A DNA stretch of 64,000 bases. It comes from Curtanaerobium respiraculi (GTDB lineage: Bacteria > Actinomycetota > Coriobacteriia > Coriobacteriales > Eggerthellaceae). The translations under genes were made by a program, and so were the position numbers. Every line of letters starts with the position of its first letter. Position 1 is the stretch's first letter. Location: the NCBI RefSeq assembly GCF_024609215.1, contig NZ_JANIPD030000001.1, positions 423,119-487,118 on the forward strand, given 5' to 3'. Below are positions 1 to 8,116 of the stretch, in pieces. The notes below the pieces were generated by a model. It searched no databases. It saw nothing but the letters and a program-made list of their open reading frames with translations, and had not been told where the DNA came from.

Positions 1-2176
1 CCTCGATGCAGGCTATTCCCTCCGCGTCCAAAGCCTTCAGCGTGTCGAGGTCGCTCTCCGTATAGCTCTGGTTCGCATCAACCGTGATGAGCAGATGGGG
101 GAACCGCCGCCGCACCGCGCGCACGGTTTCGACATCGTGGCCGGGGGCAACCTTCAGCTTTACGCGAGCGTAGCCGGAATCCACTGCCTGCGAAACCTTG
201 TCGAGCATGCGGGTGACGCCTTCGATGCCGACCACGACCCCGCCTGGAACCCATCCCTCGGGCAGCGCGTGCAGGCAGGTACCGTCATCCACCGCATCGC
301 GCCCGCCGATCAGGGATCTGATCGAACGCCCGGTCATCTTCCCGTACAGGTCCCATACTGCGCTCTCGAGCGCCGCGCACGCTAAAGGATGACGGATGGT
401 TTGGGAAAGCCGGCTAAAAAGCATGCTTACCTCTTCGGGCTTCCAGAACGAATGCTTTAAGAGCTCGGGGGCGAGAACGCGCTCTATCACCCGCATATCA
501 TCCGAGATCGTCTCTGGCAGGTACCAATCTGTCGCGAAGGCAACATCTTCTCCGATTCCGGTACGACCCGCAGAATCGGTAATGCGGATAATGAGGGATT
601 CCCTCTCTTTCAGGAGGGTTTTAGCAGTCTTCACTGGATGGATGAAGGGCAGTTTGATTCGCCACACCTCGATTCGCGAGATGGCGATATGGCTCGCATA
701 GCGGCGGAGCAGCGCCGCGCGGTTCACCTTCCCGATGCCCTTGCGCGGCAGGTCATCGAATACATAGACCTCCCTTGGCTGGTAGATTCGCGCCATCCGC
801 GCTCGAGCGCTCTCCGCAACGTGTTCGGCGGCGAGCACGCGATCGAAACCGGGGGCTTTCGCTGCTTGGGCCATCTCCACGAATGCGATGGGACGCCGAC
901 CCCATCGAATATCCTCGGCGCCAAAGACGAACGCCTCGGTGACATCGGGTATCTGCAACAACTTTCTGCGTATTTCCTCAGGGTAGACGTTCTCCCCACC
1001 CGAGACGAACATATCCCCCGTACGTTCCGCTACCACCAGCCGACCATCTTCGATCTTCCCCCGGTCTCCGGTGATGAAATACCCGTCCGCGGTAAAATCC
1101 GCGCGTGCGTTGAGATAGCCGCCGAACACCCCCGGCCCCGCAACGGCAAGCCGGCCGAAGCCGCGCTCGTCGGGATCGAGCACGATCGCCCGGTATCCGG
1201 GAAGCAGGCGCATCCCCTCGTCGGCGCCGACCACGGGAGAACACGCGATATGGCTACATGTCTCGGTCATCCCATAGCTCACCACCACCGCGGCACCGAG
1301 ATCCTGGGCCTTGCGGAGCATGGCGGCGTTGGGCGCGGCGCCGCCGAGCAGCACGCATTTGTAGCGCGGAAGGAGCGCTGCGGCCTCAGGAGCCGCCAAC
1401 ATATCCTGCAGCATCTTGTCCACCACCGAGATGTGAGTGCAGCCGTAGGCGCGGCCGTCACGCAGGATGGTTTGAGGATCGAATGCACGGTAGAGGATGA
1501 AGGCGGTTTGCGAGAGCAGCGCGCGCACGACGATCTGCAAGCCCCCGACGTGGTACATGGGCAGGGTCAGCTGCCAGCGTGCATGTGCGGATACGCCGAG
1601 CACCCTATTCGACGCACGCGATGCGCCCGTGAAATTGGACCAGGTGAGCGCCGCGGCCTTCGGCTTGCCCGATGTCCCGCTGGTGAACATCACCACCGCG
1701 GGGACGTCATCGTCGAAATCATGGATGCAAGCATGCGCGAAGATCATCTCCTGCGAAGCCGAGGAAAAGGAGGATGTGCGGATGGCGGCGATCGCATCCC
1801 CCTCGGTGAAGGGATGCGATACCGCCCCCGCCCCATCGCCGACGGTGCGCTGCGGCGCGGCTATGTCCCGGAGACGATCCTCCTTCTCCGATTCCATCAA
1901 GCGCACGTTCAGCATCACCAGGCAGAAGCCGCCGTACGCGGCGGCAAGGACTGCGTACACCAACGCAGCTCCGTTCGCCATATCGATCGGGATCCGATCA
2001 CCGCGGTTGAATCCCTCCCGATGCCATGCGCGGGCGAGGCGCAGCGCGCACGACCGTGCGCGCTCCCAGCTGACGCTCCGGTACTGCCGCGTCGCGTCGA
2101 TGAAGCATGGCTCCGCGGCGCGCAGGGTCGCGCACGCCTCAAGCGATTCCAGGATATTCAGTGAGCGCTCTTCCAT
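1..2176 (-). CDS. menE-menC: MenE-MenC fusion: O-succinylbenzoate-CoA ligase / o-succinylbenzoate synthase (C-terminus cut by window edge)
   Basis: One frame is open from the ATG at 2176 to the window edge (725 codons, checked codon by codon, no stop). Residues 1 to about 495 are an ANL-family acyl-CoA ligase: phosphate-binding motif VMFTSGTSGKPK near 162-173, the YFITGD and ERTGDMFVSGGENVYP motifs, and the C-terminal LPRKGIGKVNR with the adenylation Lys at 483. With almost no linker (ALLRRYASHIAISRIEVWR) it continues as an enolase-superfamily MenC: RIEVW near 500, KLK acid/base lysines at 673/675, and the metal-binding Asp of VDANQSY at 700. MenC makes o-succinylbenzoate and MenE activates it with CoA, so consecutive steps are joined. 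The MenC part has no ATG of its own at the junction. It lies 27 bp after menB, last gene seen of the men operon. The end of MenC, including its remaining catalytic residues, is outside the window. Confidence 0.88.
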   Translation of the reverse strand, partial: MEERSLNILESLEACATLRAAEPCFIDATRQYRSVSWERARSCALRLARAWHREGFNRGDRIPIDMANGAALVYAVLAAAYGGFCLVMLNVRLMESEKEDRLRDIAAPQRTVGDGAGAVSHPFTEGDAIAAIRTSSFSSASQEMIFAHACIHDFDDDVPAVVMFTSGTSGKPKAAALTWSNFTGASRASNRVLGVSAHARWQLTLPMYHVGGLQIVVRALLSQTAFILYRAFDPQTILRDGRAYGCTHISVVDKMLQDMLAAPEAAALLPRYKCVLLGGAAPNAAMLRKAQDLGAAVVVSYGMTETCSHIACSPVVGADEGMRLLPGYRAIVLDPDERGFGRLAVAGPGVFGGYLNARADFTADGYFITGDRGKIEDGRLVVAERTGDMFVSGGENVYPEEIRRKLLQIPDVTEAFVFGAEDIRWGRRPIAFVEMAQAAKAPGFDRVLAAEHVAESARARMARIYQPREVYVFDDLPRKGIGKVNRAALLRRYASHIAISRIEVWRIKLPFIHPVKTAKTLLKERESLIIRITDSAGRTGIGEDVAFATDWYLPETISDDMRVIERVLAPELLKHSFWKPEEVSMLFSRLSQTIRHPLACAALESAVWDLYGKMTGRSIRSLIGGRDAVDDGTCLHALPEGWVPGGVVVGIEGVTRMLDKVSQAVDSGYARVKLKVAPGHDVETVRAVRRRFPHLLITVDANQSYTESDLDTLKALDAEGIACIE

Positions 2177-2203
2177 TCGCTGGCGTCGGACCAGGATTCC
2201 ATC

Positions 2204-3040
2204 CTAGGGGAATACCGGGTATTTCGAGAAGTCGGGTTTGCGCTTTTCCTTGAAGGCGTCGCGCCCCTCCTTCGCCTCATCGGTGGTGTAATACAGAAGC
2301 GTCGCATCGCCGCCAAGTTGGGCCAGGCCGGCGTATCCGTCGGTAGCGGCGTTCAGGCTCGCTTTCATGAATCGCAAGGCGGTCGGACTCCATTGCATCA
2401 TCTCCTTCGCCCACGCCACGCACTCGTCCTCGAGCTGCTCGAACGGGACCACCTTGTTGACCATGCCCATGCGCTCCGCTTCCCGTGCGGTGTACTGACG
2501 GCACATGAACCATATCTCGCGTGCCTTTTTCTGCCCCACGATCGCGGCAAGGTATGCGGCTCCGTACCCGGCATCGAAGCTGCCAACCTTGGGCCCGGTC
2601 TGCCCGAATTTCGCGGTTTCGGCTGCGATAGTCAAATCGCACAGCAGGTGCAGTATGTGGCCTCCGCCGATGGCGTATCCATTCACCATGGCGATGATGG
2701 GCTTCGGGACCACGCGCATCAGACGCTGCAGGTCGAGCACGTTCAGGCGTGCGATCTTATCCTCGCCGACATAACCGCCGTTGCCGCGGATCTTCTGGTC
2801 GCCGCCGCTGCAAAATGCCTCGTCCTCATGGCGTCCTCCATGGTTCATGCCGGTCAGAATGATCACCCCCACCTTGCTGTCGTCTCGCGCGCGGCTGAAG
2901 GCGTCGAACATCTCGCTCACCGTCAACGGGGTGAATGCGTTTCGCCTCTCCGGACGGTTGATCGTGATCTTCGCGATACCGTCGGCTTTCTCGTAGAAGA
3001 TCTCACGGTATTCCGCCGCCTTCTCCCACTTCACACTCAT
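2204..3040 (-). CDS. menB: 1,4-dihydroxy-2-naphthoyl-CoA synthase (MenB)
   Basis: A 278-aa crotonase-fold enzyme that closes the second ring of menaquinone, converting o-succinylbenzoyl-CoA to 1,4-dihydroxy-2-naphthoyl-CoA in the cytoplasm. Seen: the N-terminal [10 protein letters not shown] motif, the CoA/oxyanion segment FCSGGDQ, the [10 protein letters not shown] loop, and GSFDAGYGA with the catalytic Asp region. The length is typical. The ATG is preceded by GGAAGGAG and overlaps the menH stop (ATGA), so translation is probably coupled. It sits between menH and the menE-menC fusion in the same operon. Family assignment is very secure. Confidence 0.97.
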   Translation of the reverse strand: MSVKWEKAAEYREIFYEKADGIAKITINRPERRNAFTPLTVSEMFDAFSRARDDSKVGVIILTGMNHGGRHEDEAFCSGGDQKIRGNGGYVGEDKIARLNVLDLQRLMRVVPKPIIAMVNGYAIGGGHILHLLCDLTIAAETAKFGQTGPKVGSFDAGYGAAYLAAIVGQKKAREIWFMCRQYTAREAERMGMVNKVVPFEQLEDECVAWAKEMMQWSPTALRFMKASLNAATDGYAGLAQLGGDATLLYYTTDEAKEGRDAFKEKRKPDFSKYPVFP

Positions 3041-3783
3041 GCAAACTCCTTCCGGATGATGTCCTCGTATGCTTGCGGATTTTCCATATGCACATTATGT
3101 CCTGCATTCACGCGATGGACGATGAAACTTTCGGGCAATCGGTCAGCCAGCGACGAATACTTCGCATCCCGCGTTCCCACGATGTAGTGCACCGGGAAGG
3201 GGAGCCGGGTCAACGATTCAACCGTATCCCGTTCGAGCGGCATGGTCTGCACGCCGGCGTACCGCAGCTGGTTGGCAAGGCGCGCCGGATCGCACGCGCG
3301 GCGCATCCGGCGCTGGAGCTCTTGGACGCTTGCGGGAAGCTCCCTTTGGGTCGCGAACAGCGGCAAATCCTCCCACCGGTTGATGAACTCCTCGAAAGCG
3401 AGGGGGGAGCCGTCATCCAATTGCGCGGCCCACGCTTCGTTCCGCTCGGCGCAGCACGTGCGATCCTCCTCGTCGATGCATCCGAGTCCGGCGCTTTCCA
3501 GCACCAGGCCCGCTACGGCATCGGGATGCCGGAGGGCGCATAAGGCCGCGATTCGACCCCCCATGGAGTAGCCGACCAACACGGAGGCCCCTCCCATGCG
3601 GACCGATTCCTCGTGCACGGAGGCGATCAGCGAGCCCATCCGCCCGTCGCGGTGCGCAGCGTAATCGAAAGCATGCGCACCGGCGGGCAATCTGATCGAA
3701 TCCCATGTGCGGGCATCCTGCATGAATCCGTGCAGGAGCAGCAGAGGTTTCGAACGCTTGTCGACCAGGTTACTGAAGGGCAT
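3037..3783 (-). CDS. menH: 2-succinyl-6-hydroxy-2,4-cyclohexadiene-1-carboxylate synthase (MenH)
   Basis: A 248-aa alpha/beta hydrolase that eliminates pyruvate from the MenD product. The catalytic triad can be read: nucleophile Ser in GYSMGG, Asp in VGTRDAKY, and His in [11 protein letters not shown]; the N-terminal [10 protein letters not shown] carries the oxyanion HGF motif. It overlaps the 3' end of menD by 14 bp and the menB start by 4 bp, so the operon is translationally compact. Without context it could be any small hydrolase; the position between menD and menB makes MenH the clear choice. Confidence 0.93.
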   Translation of the reverse strand: MPFSNLVDKRSKPLLLLHGFMQDARTWDSIRLPAGAHAFDYAAHRDGRMGSLIASVHEESVRMGGASVLVGYSMGGRIAALCALRHPDAVAGLVLESAGLGCIDEEDRTCCAERNEAWAAQLDDGSPLAFEEFINRWEDLPLFATQRELPASVQELQRRMRRACDPARLANQLRYAGVQTMPLERDTVESLTRLPFPVHYIVGTRDAKYSSLADRLPESFIVHRVNAGHNVHMENPQAYEDIIRKEFA

Positions 3784-5953
3784 ACCTCTCCGTCACGCCG
3801 GCAAGGGGGACGGGCACCTCGATGAGGGACACGCCAGGTTGCGCGATCGCGTTCTGATACGCGGTCCTGAACCCTGCGATCGTGCGAGCGCGCTCGTAGG
3901 GAACTCCGAAACCCTGGGCAATCTGCTTGAAGTTGACGTTCTGTGGGGTTAGGAACAACCGGGCGAAATGGTCCTCTTGGCTCTTCTGGGGCAGCATGTC
4001 GAAAATCCCCCCGCCGTTGTTATTCAGGAGCACCACGACGAGCGTCGGGGCGAGGCCCCCACCGTGCATTTCGCGCACGCGCAGCTCGTTTTGGAAGGCG
4101 AACGCGTTCACGTCGTGGAGAAGGGCGAGGTCGCCGGTGATGAACGTCGCCTGTCGATACGCTTGCGAGGCGCCGATCGCGCTGGACAGCGTTCCGTCGA
4201 TGCCGTTGAGTCCCCGATTGCAGAGCACCCGAAGGTTTTTGCCGCCCTTGCGGTAATAGCGGTCCAGTGCGCGGATGCTCATGCTGTTCGCGCAGAACAC
4301 CAGCGAATCCTCGGGTGCGAGTTCGAGCGTCTTGGCGACGTAGGCTCCCTCGAAATCATCTCTCTGGGGTCGAATCGACGCATTAATCCGATCCGCCGCG
4401 CGCTCGTTCGCCTCGACCCATTCCGCGCAGCCCGCTTCGTCCGCAGCCAGCTCCGAGGAGGCGTCGCGCAGTGCCGTTGCGAACACCACCGGCAACGTGT
4501 GCACGAACAAGCTGGTTGAGCTGGTCATATCGCGCGTATCCCGCACGTCGACTGCGATGTGCACGGGATGCTGGTCTGCGAGGACCCGCGTCAGCATCTT
4601 GGAAACGGGCCATCGACCGAAGCGGATGACGACATCCGCCGCGGGGATCTCGTTCGAGTCCATGCCGCCGTAGGCATCGAGGACGAGGGGGTCGCCATAC
4701 GATCGGAGCCCCGAGAGCGGATCCGCGATGAGCGGGATATGGAGCTCGCGGGCGAACTCCAGAAGCACCTCGGCGTCTTCCGGGGAGTTGATCGAACCCT
4801 CGCCGCAGAGGGCTATGGTGCGCCTGCCGGCGAGGACCTTCCGGATGCCCTTGACATCGGCCGGATAGAGGCCCTGTCCGGCGACCACTGTGGGGGGAAG
4901 GGGGTTGGCATCGTCGTCACGCGTTTTAGCCGCGGGGATCAATGGCTCGTCGAAGGGGAAGTTCAGGTGCACTGGCCCAGCATCGCAGCTTTGCATACCG
5001 GGCACTGCGCCATGCGCGGCTATGCATGCCTCGAGGGCCATCTGCCGGGCATACGAGAGGATGGTGGGGTCGGCGCTCGGCTCGGGCATCTGGATGAATT
5101 TCCTCACATGGGAGCCGAACATGTTCAATTGGTCGCATGTTTGGGGAGAGCCGACGTGCTGCAGGCGCGCAGGGCGGTCGCCGGAGAGGAATAGCAGGGG
5201 AACGCGGCTCGACTCCGCTTCGAGGACGGCGGGCATCCAATTCCCCACGGCGGTGCCGCTGGTGCAGATGACCGCGACGGGGCGGCGCTTCGCCTTCGCC
5301 AGGCCCAGCGCGAAGAAGGCCGCGCCGCGCTCGTCGACGTGGACGTACACGTCGTGGAAACGCTCGTACGCCTTCATCGCAAGACCGGTGGAGCGGGACC
5401 CAGGGCTGATCACGTAATCTACGACGCCGCACCGCTGGAGTTCCGCGAAGAAGGCATCCAGGAAGGCTGCGTTGACCTCCTCGGGGGCTAGGTTGGGGGA
5501 ACCCTCCTCATCGGGATGGAGAACGGCCGCTTCGGGGCGAAGCTCGTTCCCGGACTGCTCCTGCGTCGCCGGTTCCAATGTCTGGGATCCCGTTTCCTCG
5601 GATTCGTCCACGAGGATATCGAGCCCGCTGGTCTCCTGCTCGTCGGTTTCGGTTTTCACATCCGTCCCTTCGTCCCGAGAGGGCTGCCTCGCCGCATCCG
5701 CCGCCTTTTCGCTCCGATTGGCGGGCGACTCATCCTCCGCCCTGTCGAGGGAGACGATCGGAACGCGATACCCCGACGTCACATTGGGCGACGTGAACCC
5801 CGCGGTGAACTCTTCTATCGACTGGCCGCCTCTCTCAAAAACCCCTCCCTGGCGGGCGCGTTCGCGCTGGACAGCCCTCATCGCAGCATCTATTATCCGC
5901 TGGTCGATCTGGACGGACTTATGCATGGGCTGCGTCGCGTCGTTCGATGTCAT
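3770..5953 (-). CDS. menD: SEPHCHC synthase (MenD) with a ~155-residue N-terminal extension
   Basis: A thiamine-diphosphate enzyme that condenses isochorismate with 2-oxoglutarate. The catalytic core begins near residue 155 (APEEVNAAFLDAFF, ISPGSRSTGLA), followed by YVHVDERGAAFFALG with the cofactor-activating Glu, VICTSGTAVGNW, and the C-terminal diphosphate motif GDLALLHDVNAF. The core has the usual MenD length of about 550-570 aa. Before it lies an unusual acidic, Glu/Ser/Thr-rich segment of about 155 aa that looks disordered; its first 60 residues (predicted helical, VQIDQRIIDAAMRAVQRERA) may be a small docking region. The ATG overlaps the menF stop as ATGA, and no suitable start lies next to the core, so the extension is probably translated. 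Confidence 0.93.
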   Translation of the reverse strand: MTSNDATQPMHKSVQIDQRIIDAAMRAVQRERARQGGVFERGGQSIEEFTAGFTSPNVTSGYRVPIVSLDRAEDESPANRSEKAADAARQPSRDEGTDVKTETDEQETSGLDILVDESEETGSQTLEPATQEQSGNELRPEAAVLHPDEEGSPNLAPEEVNAAFLDAFFAELQRCGVVDYVISPGSRSTGLAMKAYERFHDVYVHVDERGAAFFALGLAKAKRRPVAVICTSGTAVGNWMPAVLEAESSRVPLLFLSGDRPARLQHVGSPQTCDQLNMFGSHVRKFIQMPEPSADPTILSYARQMALEACIAAHGAVPGMQSCDAGPVHLNFPFDEPLIPAAKTRDDDANPLPPTVVAGQGLYPADVKGIRKVLAGRRTIALCGEGSINSPEDAEVLLEFARELHIPLIADPLSGLRSYGDPLVLDAYGGMDSNEIPAADVVIRFGRWPVSKMLTRVLADQHPVHIAVDVRDTRDMTSSTSLFVHTLPVVFATALRDASSELAADEAGCAEWVEANERAADRINASIRPQRDDFEGAYVAKTLELAPEDSLVFCANSMSIRALDRYYRKGGKNLRVLCNRGLNGIDGTLSSAIGASQAYRQATFITGDLALLHDVNAFAFQNELRVREMHGGGLAPTLVVVLLNNNGGGIFDMLPQKSQEDHFARLFLTPQNVNFKQIAQGFGVPYERARTIAGFRTAYQNAIAQPGVSLIEVPVPLAGVTERYALQ

Positions 5954-7233
5954 CTTTCGCCCCCGTCGAATGCAGAGAGGATCGTCTTCAACTTCATTTC
6001 TATCTCATCGTACTCGGAATCGGCACCGCTTCCCTCCACGATGCCGCAACCGGCATAGACATACCCCGCCTCGCCGTCGAAAACCCCGCTCCGGATCGAC
6101 ACGTTGAACGCGCCGTCGCCCTCGGTGTCGACAACCCCTATGCTCCCGCCAAAGAACCCGCGGTTGTACGGCTCGATGCGCCGGATGAGCATCATCGCCT
6201 CGCCGACGGGAGAACCGGACAGCGCCGGCGTGGGTGAAAGCTGGTCGGCAAGATTCTCGATGCTGCGCCCGTCCATCATGCGGGCCCTTATCGGCGTGTG
6301 CAGATGCTGGACATGGGGAAGGACTTTGATCGTCGGGGAAGCGGGAATCGAGACGTCGTAGCAGTTGCGTTCCACGACAGCACGGATGAAATCCACCACA
6401 AACGCATGCTCGCGGAGGTTCTTCTCGTCGTGGAGGAGACCGTTTGCCTTGATCTGCGAATCCGCTGGATCCGCCGACTGGGGGCAGGTGCCTGCGAGAC
6501 ACTCGGTTTCCATCAGCGAGCCGTGTTTCCGAACCAGCAGCTCGGGCGTGCATCCGCAGAAGAAAACGTCGCCGTACCGGTACATGAACACCACGCCGCG
6601 CGACGGGCCGTCGATGAGGTTGATCAGCAGGTCCTTGCTTGAAAACGGATGCTCCGCGGTCAACCTCAGACGCCGGGAGAGCACCACCTTGTCCACTTTT
6701 TCCCCGCGTATGGCGCGCAGCGCATCGGCAACCTCGCTTCGCCATGCATCGCGGGAATCCTCCGTCAGGGTGTAGGGGATGGTAACCCGCTCACGTCGCT
6801 TCGCACGGGCCGCTTCCCGGGCGAAGCGGTCGACTCGCCCCGGGTATACCGGGCCCAAGCTGTTCACCTGCAGGAAGGTACCCCGGTCATCCTGTACCAG
6901 AACGACTTCGGGGAGGAGGAACCGGAGCCTTGGATAGCTCGAGAACAGCTCATCCGCGGGAGCAGGGTTTTCAGCATCGAACCGATCGTAGCTGAACAGC
7001 ACCGTCGCTATATCTGCCGACCCCTGCCGAACCTCGTCTATCTCGTCGACCGACTGCACGGCGATGCAGCGACCCAGGCCGAAGAATCTGAGCCTCTTTT
7101 CCTTATCGTAGTACACGAATTGGTCCGTGAACCCTTTTTGGAGCGCGCAGAAGGCGTCGACGATATCGGCCGGCAACGTTTCGGAATATGTGTAGACCTT
7201 CGGCACCGCTTTCCTTTCCCTCGCGGGGCTCAT
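5950..7233 (-). CDS. menF: isochorismate synthase (MenF)
   Basis: A 427-aa chorismate-utilising enzyme that isomerises chorismate to isochorismate, the committed step into menaquinone. Characteristic motifs: KVVLSRRLRL, FCGCTPELLVRKHG, TECLAGTCPQ, the LREHAFVVDFI helix, HLHTPIRARM, LSPTPALSGSPV and IEPYNRGFFGG, ending with the Mg-binding region GCGIVEGSGADSEYDEIE. It is first of the men genes proper, 20 bp after a HAD phosphatase and overlapping menD by 4 bp. No strong Shine-Dalgarno precedes the ATG, which suggests coupling to the upstream gene. The salicylate/enterobactin homologue EntC is the alternative, but linkage to menD settles it. Confidence 0.95.
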   Translation of the reverse strand: MSPARERKAVPKVYTYSETLPADIVDAFCALQKGFTDQFVYYDKEKRLRFFGLGRCIAVQSVDEIDEVRQGSADIATVLFSYDRFDAENPAPADELFSSYPRLRFLLPEVVLVQDDRGTFLQVNSLGPVYPGRVDRFAREAARAKRRERVTIPYTLTEDSRDAWRSEVADALRAIRGEKVDKVVLSRRLRLTAEHPFSSKDLLINLIDGPSRGVVFMYRYGDVFFCGCTPELLVRKHGSLMETECLAGTCPQSADPADSQIKANGLLHDEKNLREHAFVVDFIRAVVERNCYDVSIPASPTIKVLPHVQHLHTPIRARMMDGRSIENLADQLSPTPALSGSPVGEAMMLIRRIEPYNRGFFGGSIGVVDTEGDGAFNVSIRSGVFDGEAGYVYAGCGIVEGSGADSEYDEIEMKLKTILSAFDGGER

Positions 7234-7253
7234 CGACCCATTCTAACGCATCG

Positions 7254-7898
7254 TCACAGCAGTGCGAGAAGCTGGTCCGGTGCGGAGATTATGCGGTCGG
7301 GACGAGCTGCCTCCAGATTGCCGAGGGGGTTGAACCCCCAGTCAACGCATACCGTCCCGCATCCCGCATTCCGACCGACTTCCGCATCGACTGGCGAGTC
7401 ACCGATGTACACCGTCGAATCCGTCGTGCTCCCCAGCTCATCTATCGTCATGAGCAGCCCTCGGGGATCGGGTTTGCGCGGGATGCCCGGCCTCTCCCCG
7501 TGAACTGCATCGAATACGTTCGGAAAGTAGTTCTCGCAGACGGAACGCGTGGCGGCGTCGAACTTGTTGGACAGGACCGCGAGCTTGGCGCCCGCCGTTT
7601 TCAGTTCCGCAAGCGTCTCGGGAATCCCCTCGTATGCTTTCGTGTAAGTGAAACCGTACTCGGGATACAGCTCCTGCCATCGCGTGAGCGTCTTCTCCAT
7701 CTCCTCCGGGGTGCACCCGGCGGGGACGGCCTGTTCGATCAAGCGTCGCGCCCCATGTCCGATGAATGTCTCGATTTCTTCCACCGAGCGCTCGGGGAAC
7801 CCCATCTCCCGAAGCGCTCCATTCGTCAGAGCGGCAAGGTCGGGAAGCGTGTTTAAGATCGTCCCGTCGCAATCGAATATGAATGTGTCCACTGCCAT
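7254..7898 (-). CDS. HAD-superfamily phosphatase (phosphoglycolate-phosphatase-like)
   Basis: 214 aa. HAD motif I FDCDGTILNT at the N-terminus with nucleophile and acid Asp, motif II LAVLSNK, motif III Lys in RKPDP, and motif IV VYIGDSPVDAE. An alpha-helical cap lies between motifs I and II, as in the Gph/PGP subfamily. The substrate cannot be read from sequence. The ATG has AGAGGT 6-8 nt upstream. It is followed after 20 bp by menF on the same strand, so it probably leads the men transcript; this does not prove a role in quinone synthesis. Confidence 0.85.
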   Translation of the reverse strand: MAVDTFIFDCDGTILNTLPDLAALTNGALREMGFPERSVEEIETFIGHGARRLIEQAVPAGCTPEEMEKTLTRWQELYPEYGFTYTKAYEGIPETLAELKTAGAKLAVLSNKFDAATRSVCENYFPNVFDAVHGERPGIPRKPDPRGLLMTIDELGSTTDSTVYIGDSPVDAEVGRNAGCGTVCVDWGFNPLGNLEAARPDRIISAPDQLLALL

Positions 7899-7918
7899 AT
7901 CGAACCTCTTTCAAACGA

Positions 7919-7934
7919 TGTTTCACGTGAAACA
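7919..7934. promoter_or_regulatory. parS site 1 (ParB-binding centromere)
   Basis: Perfect 16-bp palindrome TGTTTCACGTGAAACA, the conserved chromosomal parS sequence. It lies in the spacer upstream of the HAD phosphatase, about 10 kb from parB, with further sites at 19373, 20045 and 27740. Confidence 0.93.
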
Positions 7935-7983
7935 TCGTAGTCGAACCGTTCTCGTCGCCCCCGCTCAGGGCACCGAATATAGA

Positions 7984-8011
7984 AGAAGAGGTTGATCTCT
8001 CAACCTCTTCT
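7984..8011 (-). terminator. hairpin terminator downstream of tRNA-Gly
   Basis: Perfect 11-bp stem AGAAGAGGTTG / CAACCTCTTCT with a 6-nt loop. Read on the minus strand it follows the tRNA-Gly 3' end by 13 nt and is followed by a pyrimidine-rich tail. Confidence 0.7.
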
Positions 8012-8024
8012 GTCATGTAAAAAG

Positions 8025-8099
8025 TGGAGCGGGTGACGGGACTCGAACCCGCGAATACGAGCTTGGGAAGCTCGGGCCTTACCACTTGGCGACACCCGC
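8025..8099 (-). tRNA. tRNA-Gly (anticodon CCC)
   Basis: Cloverleaf on the minus strand: acceptor GCGGGTG paired with CACCCGC, anticodon stem CGAGC/GCTCG around loop TTCCCAA, T-arm GCGGG-TTCGAGT-CCCGT, and encoded 3' TCCA. Anticodon CCC reads GGG. It starts 17 bp after the M28-like gene, so it may be in the same transcript, and is followed by a hairpin terminator. Confidence 0.95.
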
Positions 8100-8116
8100 A
8101 GCAACTAAGTAGTATA

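Noticed and set aside
638-2164. 508-codon plus-strand open frame opposite menE
   Set aside because: High-GC antisense shadow: it has no ribosome site or recognisable domain and the opposite strand carries the complete MenE motifs.
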